Positions 7,448 through 17,145 of a DNA stretch of 53,022 nt are shown piece after piece. Position numbers and translations under genes: made by a program. The notes beneath the pieces were generated by a model that saw nothing but the letters and a program-made list of their open reading frames with translations, was not told the origin of the DNA and did not search any database. The stretch spans positions 1 through 53,022 of the forward strand of contig JADFYY010000003.1 in assembly GCA_015232825.1 (NCBI GenBank), written 5' to 3'. The stretch comes from Magnetococcales bacterium (GTDB lineage Bacteria > Pseudomonadota > Magnetococcia > Magnetococcales > Magnetaquicoccaceae). Each line of letters starts with the position of its first letter. The stretch's first letter is position 1.

Positions 7448-8779
7448 ATGGGACTTTTGCAATGGCGTTTGCAGCACTCCCTTGCTGTTTACCTGGAACC
7501 ACGGGTCTTGGTGATTTTGCTGTTGGGCTTTTCCAGCGGACTCCCTCTGGCTTTGACCCTGGGTACGCTTTCATTATGGCTGGCCGAAGTGGGCGTGAGC
7601 AAGACCTCCATTGCCTTGTTCGCGCTTGCGGGTATGCCCTATACCTTCAAGTTTCTCTGGTCCCCGTTGGTGGACCGGATGCCCGTTCCCTTTTTGACCC
7701 GTTATCTGGGTCAGAGGCGAGGGTGGGGGGTGTTTACACAATTCTTTTTGATGGTGTGCATCATCGGTTTGGGAGGGAGCAACCCGGTAAGCGATCCATT
7801 CTATACGGCCATGTTTGCCTTTTTTGTGGCGTTTTGGTCTGCTACACAAGATATTGTGATCGATGCCTACCGGGTGGAAAGCTTAGAGGAGCGACAATAC
7901 GGGACCGGGGCGGCCATGAGCGTGTTGGGCTATCGTTTGGGAATGCTGGTCTCTGGGGCGGGTACGTTGTATCTGGCCACCTTTTGGGGTTGGTTTATTG
8001 CCTATGCCATTATGGCCTCTTTAATGGGAGTCGGTATGCTGGTCATGCTGATGAATCCAGAACCCAAAAGAGCCGTTGATCCCGATCTCTTGGAGCAGGA
8101 AGTTGCCTTGCGTACTCGGTTGTTGGAGCAATCTGGGCAGGTCGGGTGGAGAGGACGGGTGGTGGATTGGGTTTCGGGAGCTGTGGTCGCCCCTTTTGTC
8201 GAGTTCATGGGACGGCAAGGTTGGCAGATGACTTTGCTGTTTATCTTATTGTATAAATTTGGCGATGCCTTGGCTGGATCCATGAGCGGCCCGTTTTATA
8301 TCGAAATGGGATTCAGCAAGATCGAAATCGCCAATGTCACGAAGCTGTTTGGGTTGGTGGCGGTTTTGCTCGGTGGCATTATTGGCGGAGTTTTGACAGA
8401 ACGTCTTGGAATCATGAAGAGTCTGTTGTATTGCGGGATATTGCAAATGGTTTCCAATCTCATGTTCGTTCTGCTTGCTCAAGTTGGACACTCCATGGAG
8501 ATGTTGATCGTGACCATTGCTTTGGAAAACATTGCCAGTGGCATGGGAACGTCGGCCTTTGTCGCGTATCTTTCCAAATTGTGCAATGTGGCTTATACAG
8601 CCACGCAATACGCGCTGCTTTCCTCGTTTATGGCCTTTGGGCGCAACTTGATGGTTTCGTCTGGGGGGTGGTTGGCGGATCAGATGTCGTGGTCTACATT
8701 CTTTTTGGTCACGACCCTGGCGGCACTTCCTGGATTGTTTTTTTTGTTGTTTATGTCAAAGCGGTTTCATGCATCATGA
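7448..8779 (+). CDS. AmpG-family major facilitator permease
   Basis: This 443-residue membrane protein of about 12 segments belongs to the AmpG branch of the major facilitator superfamily. The N-terminal stretch GFSSGLPLALTLGTLSLWL and the PYTFKFLWSPLVDRM loop are characteristic, as is SATQDIVIDAYRVE. AmpG imports anhydro-muropeptides from the periplasm for cell-wall recycling and, in some species, beta-lactamase induction. An AAGGAG ribosome site lies 6 bp before the ATG. It stands alone between divergent and convergent neighbours, with no ampD or nagZ nearby. The family is certain; the substrate is inferred from it. Confidence 0.9.
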   Translation: MGLLQWRLQHSLAVYLEPRVLVILLLGFSSGLPLALTLGTLSLWLAEVGVSKTSIALFALAGMPYTFKFLWSPLVDRMPVPFLTRYLGQRRGWGVFTQFFLMVCIIGLGGSNPVSDPFYTAMFAFFVAFWSATQDIVIDAYRVESLEERQYGTGAAMSVLGYRLGMLVSGAGTLYLATFWGWFIAYAIMASLMGVGMLVMLMNPEPKRAVDPDLLEQEVALRTRLLEQSGQVGWRGRVVDWVSGAVVAPFVEFMGRQGWQMTLLFILLYKFGDALAGSMSGPFYIEMGFSKIEIANVTKLFGLVAVLLGGIIGGVLTERLGIMKSLLYCGILQMVSNLMFVLLAQVGHSMEMLIVTIALENIASGMGTSAFVAYLSKLCNVAYTATQYALLSSFMAFGRNLMVSSGGWLADQMSWSTFFLVTTLAALPGLFFLLFMSKRFHAS

Positions 8780-8793
8780 GCGAATTGACTCTT

Positions 8794-9174
8794 TTAATCG
8801 TCTGCTTTTCTGGTCAAAGTGCCGGTTTCTGACAGGTCGTAAGTGATGACGGGTGGGTTGGCTGGCACAACCACGGCGTATCCATTGGTTTGTCCGGTGG
8901 AGACGGTTGTGGTCTCTTGTGTGATGGTGATTTGCGGCATCCCGGTCCAGAATTGTAAACCCTCTGGCGTGGGGATATAGTGGAACATTCCTGGATTGTG
9001 GTTGGTGTTCCAACTGTAGGTGATGTTAAACGCAGCAGGGGGGTCGGGTTTGATGGGGACGGGTTGCGTATAAGAGGTGGAATCACCGTGGGCGTTTTGT
9101 CCCATTCCGAGGCTGCATAGCAGTAAGAGGATCTTAAATACGGATTTGTGATCTTTTGAGACAGGGTGCGACAT
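8794..9174 (-). CDS. Small secreted protein of unknown function
   Basis: This 126-residue protein has a basic N-terminus and a hydrophobic stretch (FKILLLLCSLGMG) ending near AHG, consistent with a signal peptide. The mature part of about 95 residues is rich in Thr, Pro and Tyr, with no recognised domain. The start at 9174 gives a sensible signal sequence preceded by GGAG; a longer frame upstream would bury it. Its 5' end faces the glycosyltransferase gene on the same strand, about 100 bp downstream of it, and a signal-independent role cannot be excluded. No function is assigned. Confidence 0.5.
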   Translation of the reverse strand: MSHPVSKDHKSVFKILLLLCSLGMGQNAHGDSTSYTQPVPIKPDPPAAFNITYSWNTNHNPGMFHYIPTPEGLQFWTGMPQITITQETTTVSTGQTNGYAVVVPANPPVITYDLSETGTLTRKADD

Positions 9175-9278
9175 GAACGGTCTCCAGCTAAACAGAAATG
9201 AAAGAATTTCAATCTTTTTATAATAATCGATTGGATGGTTGAAAGTCACGGTCGAAAAATATTCATGGAGATTCATGG

Positions 9279-10559
9279 TCACGATTTTTGCAAGGTGACT
9301 TCATCAAACAGTGTGGCCAATCGCTTGGCTTGCAGACGGCGCGAGTAGCCGGAGACGACCTCTTTGTTGGGGAGTTGCGGTTGACCTGAACGGATCTGTT
9401 GCAAGAAGGCCATGAATGCCGTCATGATGGCCGTTTCATCTCCTAAGGGAGCGATGGTGTAGAGACCGGCCTCTTTCAAGATATGTGCGGAATCGCCCTG
9501 CTCTCCTGTTAAGGCGAATATGGGGCGGAAGGTGCGTAAATATTCAAACAGTTTGGCAGGAATGAGATGGTTGAACCCCTCACCCTGAAATAGAAGCAGA
9601 CCATCCACTTGATACATCTCCTGGATGGCTTGTTGGTAAGGTAGGGGGGGGGCTGTGGTGACGATGTCGGACAGGTCGCGTTTTGTGATCATGGCGTTGA
9701 TCATGGGATCATGCCCGGTGGCGCGTAAAATAATGCGCAGTGGGATTCCATCTGGAAGGGGTTCCCCAGGTGCGCTGATAGCCCCCTGAGCGCGTAATTG
9801 GACCAGTGTATTGAGAAATGGTGCGGGATTACGTTCATCCATCCCGGTATAAAGAGTACCACTGTGAACTAGGGTCAGGGTTTCTTGCGAAGCTTTTGTC
9901 TCTTTGTACAAGCTTTCAAAACGACGAAAGCTCTTTTCGTCGAAGCCGTTGGGCAAAAGGGACCATTTTTCTTGGGGCATTTCTGGATAACGCGCGGCCA
10001 GAAATCTTTGAAGACCTGGGGTGCTGACCACAATGCGGGTGGATCGCAGAATGGTCTTGCGTTCGATTTTTTGAAAGGTTTCTTTTAAAGCTGGGTCATG
10101 GGGATGCTGTCCGCTGACCAAGGGGTCGCGCAAGTCGGCAATCCACGGTAGACCGGTAAGACGATGCAGCACCGCACCAATCTGTAGGGCTGTGGGGATG
10201 GGATAGGTGGTCCAGAGTATCTGTGGACGGTAACGGAGAATCAGATATAATCCCATAGGAACTGCCCCCAGATACCAACTCGCCCAACGGTCCGGCCATG
10301 CAGTCAAACGGGAATACCGTCCTTTGATGGCCAGATGTCGAGCGGCGTTTAGGGCAAAGGCCCGTTTTACGAGGATGTCTGGGGGGATATCTTCCAGAAG
10401 TTTGGCATCGGTTTTGTCATACACCCGTGGATGGGCCGTCAGTAGGATGGGTTCCCAACCAAATTCTGGCAGATCGCTGGAGAAACTTAAAGCACGATGT
10501 GTCCCGCTCGCCAGTGCTGGTGGGTAATGGAAGGCAATCATTAAGACTCGTTTGTACAC
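9279..10559 (-). CDS. GT4-like family glycosyltransferase
   Basis: This 426-residue GT-B fold protein starts MLIAFHYPP-like (VLMIAFHYPPALASGTHRA), typical of glycosyltransferase family 4 N-terminal domains. GLPWIADLRDPLV, LLPNGFDEK and a late FNHLIPAKLFEYLRTFRPIF segment follow, the last corresponding to the nucleotide-sugar site. It probably adds a sugar to a surface glycan; donor and acceptor are unknown. The start is GTG at 10559, with an ATG six codons inside as an alternative. It diverges from the cytochrome gene and is not in an obvious polysaccharide cluster. Confidence 0.85.
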   Translation of the reverse strand: MYKRVLMIAFHYPPALASGTHRALSFSSDLPEFGWEPILLTAHPRVYDKTDAKLLEDIPPDILVKRAFALNAARHLAIKGRYSRLTAWPDRWASWYLGAVPMGLYLILRYRPQILWTTYPIPTALQIGAVLHRLTGLPWIADLRDPLVSGQHPHDPALKETFQKIERKTILRSTRIVVSTPGLQRFLAARYPEMPQEKWSLLPNGFDEKSFRRFESLYKETKASQETLTLVHSGTLYTGMDERNPAPFLNTLVQLRAQGAISAPGEPLPDGIPLRIILRATGHDPMINAMITKRDLSDIVTTAPPLPYQQAIQEMYQVDGLLLFQGEGFNHLIPAKLFEYLRTFRPIFALTGEQGDSAHILKEAGLYTIAPLGDETAIMTAFMAFLQQIRSGQPQLPNKEVVSGYSRRLQAKRLATLFDEVTLQKS

Positions 10560-10718
10560 TTTTTTTAGTTCTCTTGGTCGCTTTGGAGTGTGTTGGTCAA
10601 TTTGTCAGATTTTTGCGAGTACCGCCCAATTATACGGCGTAAAACTCCAATTGGTATGGGAAATCGTCTCGGTATTGTCTCTTCGCTGTAATTTCTTTAA
10701 CCTTATGGAAAATGACAC

Positions 10719-11348
10719 ATGAAAACATCGAATGGCTTGTTTGCAGGATTGATTGGCACCTTTATGATTGCCTTGGGGGCCACTATTGGGGATGCGGCTG
10801 AGGAGAAGGCCAAAAGCAAAGCTAGGCCAGCACAGGAATATCTTCATTTTGGCAACATGGGAGGGTTGTTGCCAGACCTTGGTTCGGATGATCTCAAGGA
10901 TGCCCAATCCCCAGGGGCCCAGGGGGTACTCAAGTATTGCGGGCAGTGTCACAACGTACCCGGTCCTGGCCTGCATACCCGCGAGGAGTGGAATCAGATC
11001 TTCTGGCGTATGATTTGGCGTATGCAGGTGATGCGGGGGCAGTTTGAAAAATTTTTGGTACCCAATTATGAAGAGAGCCACACCATGTTCTCTTACCTTA
11101 CTGCCAATGCCATACAGGCCGTCACTGCAGGTGATGTCCCCCAAGTGGAGGGGGCCAAGGAGTTCTTGAAAATCTGTATACAATGCCATCGTCTGCCATC
11201 TCCCATCCAGCATGAAGCAAAAGATTGGCGTGAGGTGGTCTTGCGCATGAAAACCCATATGAAAAGCATGAGCAGGGTTTCTCCGACACCAGAAGAGACC
11301 GATAGGATTGTATCCTATCTGAAATCTCAGAGTGTTATCAAACCATAA
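10719..11348 (+). CDS. Periplasmic dihaem cytochrome c
   Basis: The 209-residue product has a signal peptide (about residues 1-26, ending near GDAAE) and two CxxCH haem-binding motifs, CGQCH at 74-78 and CIQCH at 153-157. The two halves are similar, each with a CH motif followed by a helix and a Trp-rich segment (WNQIFWRMIWRM versus WREVVLRMKTHM), so it arose by internal duplication. Candidate distal methionines are present in both. It should carry electrons in the periplasm; the redox partner is not evident. It is transcribed alone and converges on the chemoreceptor gene with a 5-bp gap. Confidence 0.9.
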   Translation: MKTSNGLFAGLIGTFMIALGATIGDAAEEKAKSKARPAQEYLHFGNMGGLLPDLGSDDLKDAQSPGAQGVLKYCGQCHNVPGPGLHTREEWNQIFWRMIWRMQVMRGQFEKFLVPNYEESHTMFSYLTANAIQAVTAGDVPQVEGAKEFLKICIQCHRLPSPIQHEAKDWREVVLRMKTHMKSMSRVSPTPEETDRIVSYLKSQSVIKP

Positions 11349-11353
11349 TTGTT

Positions 11354-14188
11354 TCAGTGTACCCCTTTGTTCTTGAAAAATGATGTATAATTCATGTCTG
11401 TTTTCATGATGTGATGGATGAGCCAAGCTTTGGCTAGGGTCAAGAGGTCCATGGGGGCGGCAAAGTCTCCGGCCTCGAACTCTTTCATCACCTTGGTGAC
11501 GTCGGTTAGCAATTGAACGTGCTTTTCTTTGTGTGACCGGGCATCAGGATAGCCATGTTGGTCAAAGAGTTTTTCTTCACGGGCAAAATGGAACTGGGTG
11601 TAGCTCGCCAGTTCGTTGATGACTTTGGCCACTTCCTCTTTGCCAGCGCACTCTTTGAGCAATTTGTGGATCCGGTTGACCATGACCACGAGTTTTTTAT
11701 GGTCGTCATCAATGTCTTGCATACCCGTCATCAGGGAGTCACGCCAAGGGAAGAATTCAACATCTTCGGTCTGCTCTTTGCCGTTTTCCAAATAGATGGC
11801 ATCCAACAGGGTGAAGAGTTTTCTGGTTGTGCCAAGGTACTCAATGATTTTTTGGTTGGCTTGCATTTGCCCTTCTGGGGTATGGAGCCCGATAAGTTTC
11901 ACGGTTTCTACTGTAATCACGCACAATTGAGCATGAATGGCCGCCATCTCCTGGAAGTGTTTGGTTTTCCCGTATGATGTATTGGATGTTTCCTTGATCC
12001 ACTGGTAAAGTGGCGAGGATTCGGGTTTGCATTGATCCGGTGTCAGCTTGATACGGCCTGGGATGGCCTGTTCCATGTGGCTGTGCCACTGAAGGAAGAA
12101 TCCCTTGGCCGCGCGCATGTCGAAAAGCGGCGTGCCGAGTTCGGCTTCGGCCTGGGCTGCGTACAAGGCCCCGCATAAATCTTGTAGTACCTCTCCCATG
12201 CGACTGAATTGGATGGCGGAGCCACGGGTCATGCCCACAATGGAGGAGGCTTCTTGCATTTTTTCCTGTACGGCGTTGGAGGCTCCCATGGTGGTCTGCG
12301 TGGAGAGTAAAATGTCGTTGGAGAGAGCTTGGGCTGTGTGAGTTTTGCTCACCATGGTTTCTGAGGCCATGGCCACCATTGAGGCGGAACGGGCAACCTC
12401 GCCAGTGCCAGCGGCGGCTTCTTGGGCTGCTCGTGCCACTTCTTGAGCGGCTGACCCCAACTCTAGGGCATTGCGCGTGACCTCTTCGGCGGCTTTGGCC
12501 ACATCATCCATGGAGTTGGAGATGGTATTCATCGCCGCAGATTGCATTTCCACCGACTGGGTGATCTCCCGATTGGCATCGTTGATTCGATCAATGCTTT
12601 TGGCCACACTGGTATTGGCATCGCTGGCTTCGTTGGTGTTGCCCTGAATGCGATTGATTTTTTCTGAAATCATGCGAGTGGCATCCGAGGTTTGCCGGGC
12701 CAGTTCCTTGACCTCATTGGCCACGACCGCGAATCCCTTGCCTGCGTCTCCAGCTCCAGCCGCTTCAATAGAGGCGTTTAAGGCCAGCATGTTGGTTTGT
12801 TCGGCAATGTTATTGATAATATCCACCACATCACCGATCTCTTGGGCGGATACCGATAAACGCGCCATCACCTCGCGAACTCCCAGGGCGTTGGTATGTG
12901 CGGTTTCTGACTCGGCACTGGCACTTTGACAGCGATGGTTGATCTCTTCTAAAGCGGAGGTAATCTCATCAATGGAGGCGGCAACGCTCTTGACGGATTG
13001 ATCCACACGGCCCAAACTATGGTTGACACCGTCGATATTGGAGGTGATTTGTTCTGCGGCGGCGGCCATGGTGGCAATATTGGCACTGGCCTCTTCCGCC
13101 CCAGCGGCAATGGTGACAATGTTATTGGACACCTCTTCGGCAGATTGGGCAATGGCATTGATACTTTCCGTGGAGTGATCAATGGCCAGGGTGATGGAAT
13201 GGACTTCTTGAGTTAGGGTGTTGTTCTTTTCCGATACGTTTGACACGATTGCTTGAGAACGTTCTGCATCGTCGCCAACCTGATCGCGAATTTTAACCAG
13301 TTCGGTGACGCAGGCGGTAATGCCTCCCGCATGTAAATTAATGATGCGCATGCTCCTTTCCAGACGATCCGCCAAACGGTTGACTGCCTGGGCTATGCCG
13401 GTGGTGTTGTTGTTTTTGCTTTGAATGCGGATCATCATGTCTCCATCGGCCAGACGGCGTACAACCGATTCAACCTGATGAATGCTGCCGCCAACTTGGT
13501 GAAGAATGGTCCGGGCGATAATAAAAGCGAGTGCCAGTAGAAGGAGGGCTTCAATGAGCAACTCTTCGAGCAGTATGATGAGGTCATGTCGGAAAGCTTT
13601 GTCAATGTCATCGATGTAAAGCCCTGAACCGATGACCCAGCCCCATGGCTTGAAGTGCATGACGTAGGAGATTTTAGGAACATGCAGGTCTGTTGGATCT
13701 TTTTTTCGATCCCAAATATAGTCCACAAAACCGGAACCCTGTTTTTTGGCAACTTCCACAAAGGCTACGAAGAGTTTTTTTCCGTTTGGGTCTTTGAATT
13801 CAGAGACATCGGTGCCGTCCATCTCTGGTTTGAGTGGATGCATGACGATTTTTGGCGTCATGTCGTTGATCCAGAAATAGTCGTTTTCCCCAAAGCGTAT
13901 ATTTTTCACCACCGCTTTGGCCGCTTCCTGGGCTTGGGCAGCAGTGAGTTCGTTGGCGACTTGTTTCTCGTGAAAATGTGCGAGAATATGATGCGCAGAT
14001 TCCACCAGATGACGGGTTTTGAGTTTCCGATCTTCAAACATGCCTGCTTGTTTGTCTAGAAGGGTGATCATTCCTGTGGCGCAGATACCCAAAATTGCCA
14101 ATAGCAGAATTAAGCCAATCCGGCTTTGCAGGCTTAGTTTGCCAATCCATAGGGATAAGGAGAGTTTGTTGCGTAAAGAAGTGTTCAT
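11354..14188 (-). CDS. Methyl-accepting chemotaxis protein with Cache, CZB-like and hemerythrin domains
   Basis: This 945-residue chemoreceptor has, in order: a transmembrane helix ([18 protein letters not shown]), a periplasmic single Cache domain ([32 protein letters not shown]), a second membrane segment, HAMP, and a long coiled coil with the conserved signalling tip ([20 protein letters not shown]). A CZB-like segment ([10 protein letters not shown]...[10 protein letters not shown]) follows, and then a C-terminal bacteriohemerythrin with the di-iron histidine pattern: [24 protein letters not shown] and HHIMKTD. Hemerythrins bind O2, so this receptor probably combines a small-molecule cue outside with an oxygen or zinc/redox cue inside. 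The start at 14188 (MNTSLRNK) is preferred; the longer frame has no ribosome site. No che genes adjoin it. Confidence 0.95.
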   Translation of the reverse strand: MNTSLRNKLSLSLWIGKLSLQSRIGLILLLAILGICATGMITLLDKQAGMFEDRKLKTRHLVESAHHILAHFHEKQVANELTAAQAQEAAKAVVKNIRFGENDYFWINDMTPKIVMHPLKPEMDGTDVSEFKDPNGKKLFVAFVEVAKKQGSGFVDYIWDRKKDPTDLHVPKISYVMHFKPWGWVIGSGLYIDDIDKAFRHDLIILLEELLIEALLLLALAFIIARTILHQVGGSIHQVESVVRRLADGDMMIRIQSKNNNTTGIAQAVNRLADRLERSMRIINLHAGGITACVTELVKIRDQVGDDAERSQAIVSNVSEKNNTLTQEVHSITLAIDHSTESINAIAQSAEEVSNNIVTIAAGAEEASANIATMAAAAEQITSNIDGVNHSLGRVDQSVKSVAASIDEITSALEEINHRCQSASAESETAHTNALGVREVMARLSVSAQEIGDVVDIINNIAEQTNMLALNASIEAAGAGDAGKGFAVVANEVKELARQTSDATRMISEKINRIQGNTNEASDANTSVAKSIDRINDANREITQSVEMQSAAMNTISNSMDDVAKAAEEVTRNALELGSAAQEVARAAQEAAAGTGEVARSASMVAMASETMVSKTHTAQALSNDILLSTQTTMGASNAVQEKMQEASSIVGMTRGSAIQFSRMGEVLQDLCGALYAAQAEAELGTPLFDMRAAKGFFLQWHSHMEQAIPGRIKLTPDQCKPESSPLYQWIKETSNTSYGKTKHFQEMAAIHAQLCVITVETVKLIGLHTPEGQMQANQKIIEYLGTTRKLFTLLDAIYLENGKEQTEDVEFFPWRDSLMTGMQDIDDDHKKLVVMVNRIHKLLKECAGKEEVAKVINELASYTQFHFAREEKLFDQHGYPDARSHKEKHVQLLTDVTKVMKEFEAGDFAAPMDLLTLAKAWLIHHIMKTDMNYTSFFKNKGVH

Positions 14189-14289
14189 TTTTCGCCTTGG
14201 ATGGTTTGAAGTGCCTTGTTCATCACAGAATGATTCAATGTTAAAAGTATACCCTTTTATGATAGGGGATCGGAAGGGTATTTGGCAAG

Positions 14290-16158
14290 ATGATGGAATT
14301 TGATGATGTGAGCCAGTTAGGAGAATCCGATGCCGCATTGACCGTGTTGCGGCGGGTCTTTGGGTTTGGTTCTTTTCGTGGCGACCAAGCGGCTGTTATT
14401 GATCATGTGCTGCAAGGCGGAGATGCCATGGTACTCATGCCGACCGGCGGAGGAAAGTCGCTTTGTTTTCAGATTCCGGCCTTGCTGCGTCCAGGTTTGG
14501 GCGTGGTGATCTCTCCTTTGATTGCCTTGATGCGGGATCAGGTGATCGCTTTGCGCCAGTTGGGGGTCGCGGCGGCGGCTTTGCATTCCAATTTGGCACC
14601 AGGTGAAGCCGGTGAGGTGATTCGTCAGGTCGATGAAGGGGTGCTGAATCTATTATATGTCTCGCCAGAACGTCTGTTGACCGCGCATACCTTGGAATGG
14701 TTGATGCGCAAGCCCGTCTCTTTGTTAGCGGTGGACGAGGCCCACTGCGTTTCGCAGTGGGGTCATGATTTTCGTATGGAATATTTGGGGTTGGGGGTTC
14801 TCAAGGACCACTTTCCCGGCGTTCCCCGTTTGGCTTTGACCGCGACGGCGGATCCGCCTACCCGCATGGAGATTATCAAACAACTGCGATTGGGGAATGC
14901 GCGGGTTTTTGTGGGTGGATTCGACCGGCCCAACATTCGCTATCGGATCACCATCAAGGATCAGCCCCATGAGCAGCTGTTGGCTTTCTTGCGTGCGGAA
15001 CATGTGGGGGATGCAGGCATCGTCTATCGTTTGAGTCGTAAAAGTGTCGAAGAGAGTGCCGCGTGGCTGGTAAAACGGGGAATCAAGGCGTTGCCTTATC
15101 ATGCTGGACTAGATGGCAATCTGCGTCAATTGCATCAGGATCGCTTTTTAAAAGAGGAAGGGATTGTGATTGTCGCCACCATTGCCTTTGGCATGGGAAT
15201 CGACAAGCCCGATGTTCGTTTTGTGGCCCATTTGGATCTGCCCAAAAGCATTGAGGCCTATTATCAAGAGACCGGTCGCGCGGGACGGGACGGTCTGCCT
15301 GCCAATGCCTTTTTGACCTATGGCATGGAAGATGTTGTCATTTTACGTCGTTTTATTGAAAATTCACCGGCTGAAGATGCGTTTCGGCGTGTCGAACATC
15401 ATAAGCTCGAACTTTTGTTGGGTTTGTGTGAGAGTGTCTCTTGTCGGCGTGCTGTTTTGTTACGTCATTTGGGGGAGACGTATGATCCCCCTTGTGACAA
15501 CTGCGACACTTGTTTGGAACCGGTTCCGACTTGGGATGGCACGGATGCCGCTCGCAAGGCCCTTTCTTGTATTTTTCGGACCGGAGAAAATTTTGGTGTG
15601 CTTTATTTGGTGGATGTCTTGCGTGGTCAGGAGACGGATCGGGTTAAAAATAATAATCATCACAAACTCAATGTCTTTGGTATGGGTCGTGAGATGAGTG
15701 TGGTGCAATGGCGTTCTGTTTTTCGGCAACTGGTGGCAATGGGCCTAGCGAATGTGGATGTGACCGGTTTTGGCGGATTGAGATTGGCGGAAAAATGTCG
15801 TCCTGTATTGCGAGGCGAGATGTCGGTACGGTTTCGCGTGGATCCTCTGGTGGTTCCGGCTGAGCGCAAGGAGCGTAAATCCCAAGCGATTGCCCCCTTC
15901 ACCTCTGCGACCGATTTGGCCCTATGGGAAGTGTTGAAATCCACACGGCGGTATTTGGCTCAGGAACAGCAGGTGCCCCCATATGTTATTTTTGGCGACG
16001 CCACACTGCGGGAAATGGTGGAGTCTCGACCGGCCAACCTCAAGGAGATGGAACGCATTTATGGGGTAGGATCCCGCAAGCTGGAACGCTATGGGGAAAT
16101 ATTCTTGCGGGTGTTGCAGACGGGTAAGCCGTTTGCGGGTTTCGACGCTCCTATCTGA
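14290..16158 (+). CDS. recQ: ATP-dependent DNA helicase RecQ
   Basis: RecQ unwinds DNA 3' to 5' in recombination and fork repair. The 622-residue protein has the helicase core with Walker A (PTGGGKSL), the DEAH-like [14 protein letters not shown] box and the [10 protein letters not shown] motif. The zinc cysteines lie in [15 protein letters not shown] and CDNCDTC, a winged-helix RQC region follows, and an HRDC domain is at the C-terminus ([30 protein letters not shown]). The length is normal. Two consecutive ATG codons (14290, 14293) are both possible starts. It is transcribed divergently from the chemoreceptor. Confidence 0.96.
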   Translation: MMEFDDVSQLGESDAALTVLRRVFGFGSFRGDQAAVIDHVLQGGDAMVLMPTGGGKSLCFQIPALLRPGLGVVISPLIALMRDQVIALRQLGVAAAALHSNLAPGEAGEVIRQVDEGVLNLLYVSPERLLTAHTLEWLMRKPVSLLAVDEAHCVSQWGHDFRMEYLGLGVLKDHFPGVPRLALTATADPPTRMEIIKQLRLGNARVFVGGFDRPNIRYRITIKDQPHEQLLAFLRAEHVGDAGIVYRLSRKSVEESAAWLVKRGIKALPYHAGLDGNLRQLHQDRFLKEEGIVIVATIAFGMGIDKPDVRFVAHLDLPKSIEAYYQETGRAGRDGLPANAFLTYGMEDVVILRRFIENSPAEDAFRRVEHHKLELLLGLCESVSCRRAVLLRHLGETYDPPCDNCDTCLEPVPTWDGTDAARKALSCIFRTGENFGVLYLVDVLRGQETDRVKNNNHHKLNVFGMGREMSVVQWRSVFRQLVAMGLANVDVTGFGGLRLAEKCRPVLRGEMSVRFRVDPLVVPAERKERKSQAIAPFTSATDLALWEVLKSTRRYLAQEQQVPPYVIFGDATLREMVESRPANLKEMERIYGVGSRKLERYGEIFLRVLQTGKPFAGFDAPI

Positions 16159-16166
16159 TTGATCGC

Positions 16167-16880
16167 TCATTGAAAGACTTTCTGCAATGAGTCGGCTTTG
16201 AAGATTTTGCGGGCCCATGCGTTGATGTCCTCAAGCGTGGCTGATATCACCTGTTTGTGGATGGTTTCTGGAATCAGGCCAAAGCGTTCTTGAAGTTGAT
16301 CAAGCAGCAATTCGGCCTTGCCTCTCTGTTCACCTTCCTGCAACCATGTATGTTTGTGCTGTTCAATAATTTCACGTGCAAAAATTGACATCATTTTAGT
16401 AGCCTCCTGTGGACAAACCTGGACGAGGATGCCTTGCACGACATTCTGGTCCAGGTGTTGAAAGGTTGTAAAAATATAGGTCATGATCTGAATCAGAAGT
16501 TCTGGTGCCTCCATCAAGGCAGAGATGATGGCAGGCATCAGGGTCCATTTTGGGTTTTCCTGTTCATATTGCTCCATGAAACGGTTGCATCCCAGGAAAA
16601 GTTGCCAACCGACTTTGCGATCTGGATAGCTTTTATGTTCAACTAATGTATAAAAGAAAAGATTTCTACCACTTAGAGTCTTTGATCGGAATAGCATATC
16701 AGAATAGTAGGGCTGCAACTCCTGGCTGACAAACGATCCAGGCACCGGTTCGGGGTCGTCTGGGGTAAGCAAAACGATGATTTCCTTGGGCAGATATTCA
16801 CGCAACAGGACCCCGGCGGTTTCTGGATGGGAAACCAGAGCTTTGAACAGTCGATCATGGGGGTGGGATAGCTCCTTCAT
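16167..16880 (-). CDS. Rpn-family recombination-promoting nuclease/putative transposase
   Basis: This 237-residue protein has the PD-(D/E)XK-like core of the Rpn/YhgA family: HDRLFKALVSHPE, a catalytic Asp in YYSDMLFR and an E-x-K pattern in FYTLVEHKSYPDRK. Rpn proteins cut DNA and promote RecA-independent recombination; they are commonly multicopy in some proteobacteria. It converges on recQ with an 8-bp gap. A 20-bp stretch from its 3' end recurs 763 bp away on the other side of the gene, which points to past duplication. The activity is from the family; the cellular role is unknown. Confidence 0.85.
   Translation of the reverse strand: MKELSHPHDRLFKALVSHPETAGVLLREYLPKEIIVLLTPDDPEPVPGSFVSQELQPYYSDMLFRSKTLSGRNLFFYTLVEHKSYPDRKVGWQLFLGCNRFMEQYEQENPKWTLMPAIISALMEAPELLIQIMTYIFTTFQHLDQNVVQGILVQVCPQEATKMMSIFAREIIEQHKHTWLQEGEQRGKAELLLDQLQERFGLIPETIHKQVISATLEDINAWARKIFKADSLQKVFQ
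16183..16202. repeat. 20-bp direct repeat, copy 1 (inside the Rpn gene 3' end)
   Basis: TGCAATGAGTCGGCTTTGAA here is identical to 16946-16965. The two copies flank nearly the whole Rpn-family gene in the same orientation. Confidence 0.8.
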
Positions 16881-16929
16881 TCGTTTATTTCTCTTGACTT
16901 GCTAGAGATGGCTTGGCCTTGTGAGTTCG

Positions 16930-16968
16930 TCAATGGAAGGGTGTTTGCAATGAGTCGGCTTTGAACAT
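16930..16968 (-). pseudogene. C-terminal remnant of a second Rpn-family gene
   Basis: On the minus strand this 39-bp stretch reads MFKADSLQTPFH then a stop, close to the intact neighbour's ending FKADSLQKVFQ-stop, and it includes the 20-bp identical repeat. It is best explained as the scar of a tandem Rpn copy. The rest of the 16881-17145 gap holds only a GC-rich CCTTGCGGGGGC patch and the ribosome site of the next gene. Confidence 0.5.
16946..16965. repeat. 20-bp direct repeat, copy 2
   Basis: Identical to 16183-16202; it lies within the Rpn C-terminal remnant upstream of the intact Rpn gene. Confidence 0.8.
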
Positions 16969-17145
16969 GATGCCCCTTGCGGGGGCAAAAAGTCAATACT
17001 CGTTTTTTTACTCGACGTTGGTCACTTGGGTCAGTTGACTTGATGGGGTACTTCATCTTTTGTGGCTGGGCTGAATCGGATATTTTTGCGTTTTAGTTGA
17101 TGGCAAGATCTCCGCATTCATTTATTTTTTAAGGAGCCCCCGCAC

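Noticed and set aside
7312-8079. Long plus-strand open frame of 255 residues
   Set aside because: It is an out-of-frame shadow of the AmpG-like permease, with no ribosome site and unprotein-like composition.
16166-16191. Hairpin CTCATTG/CAATGAG as a terminator between recQ and the Rpn gene
   Set aside because: The 7-bp stem has no T run and overlaps Rpn codons; termination cannot be supported.
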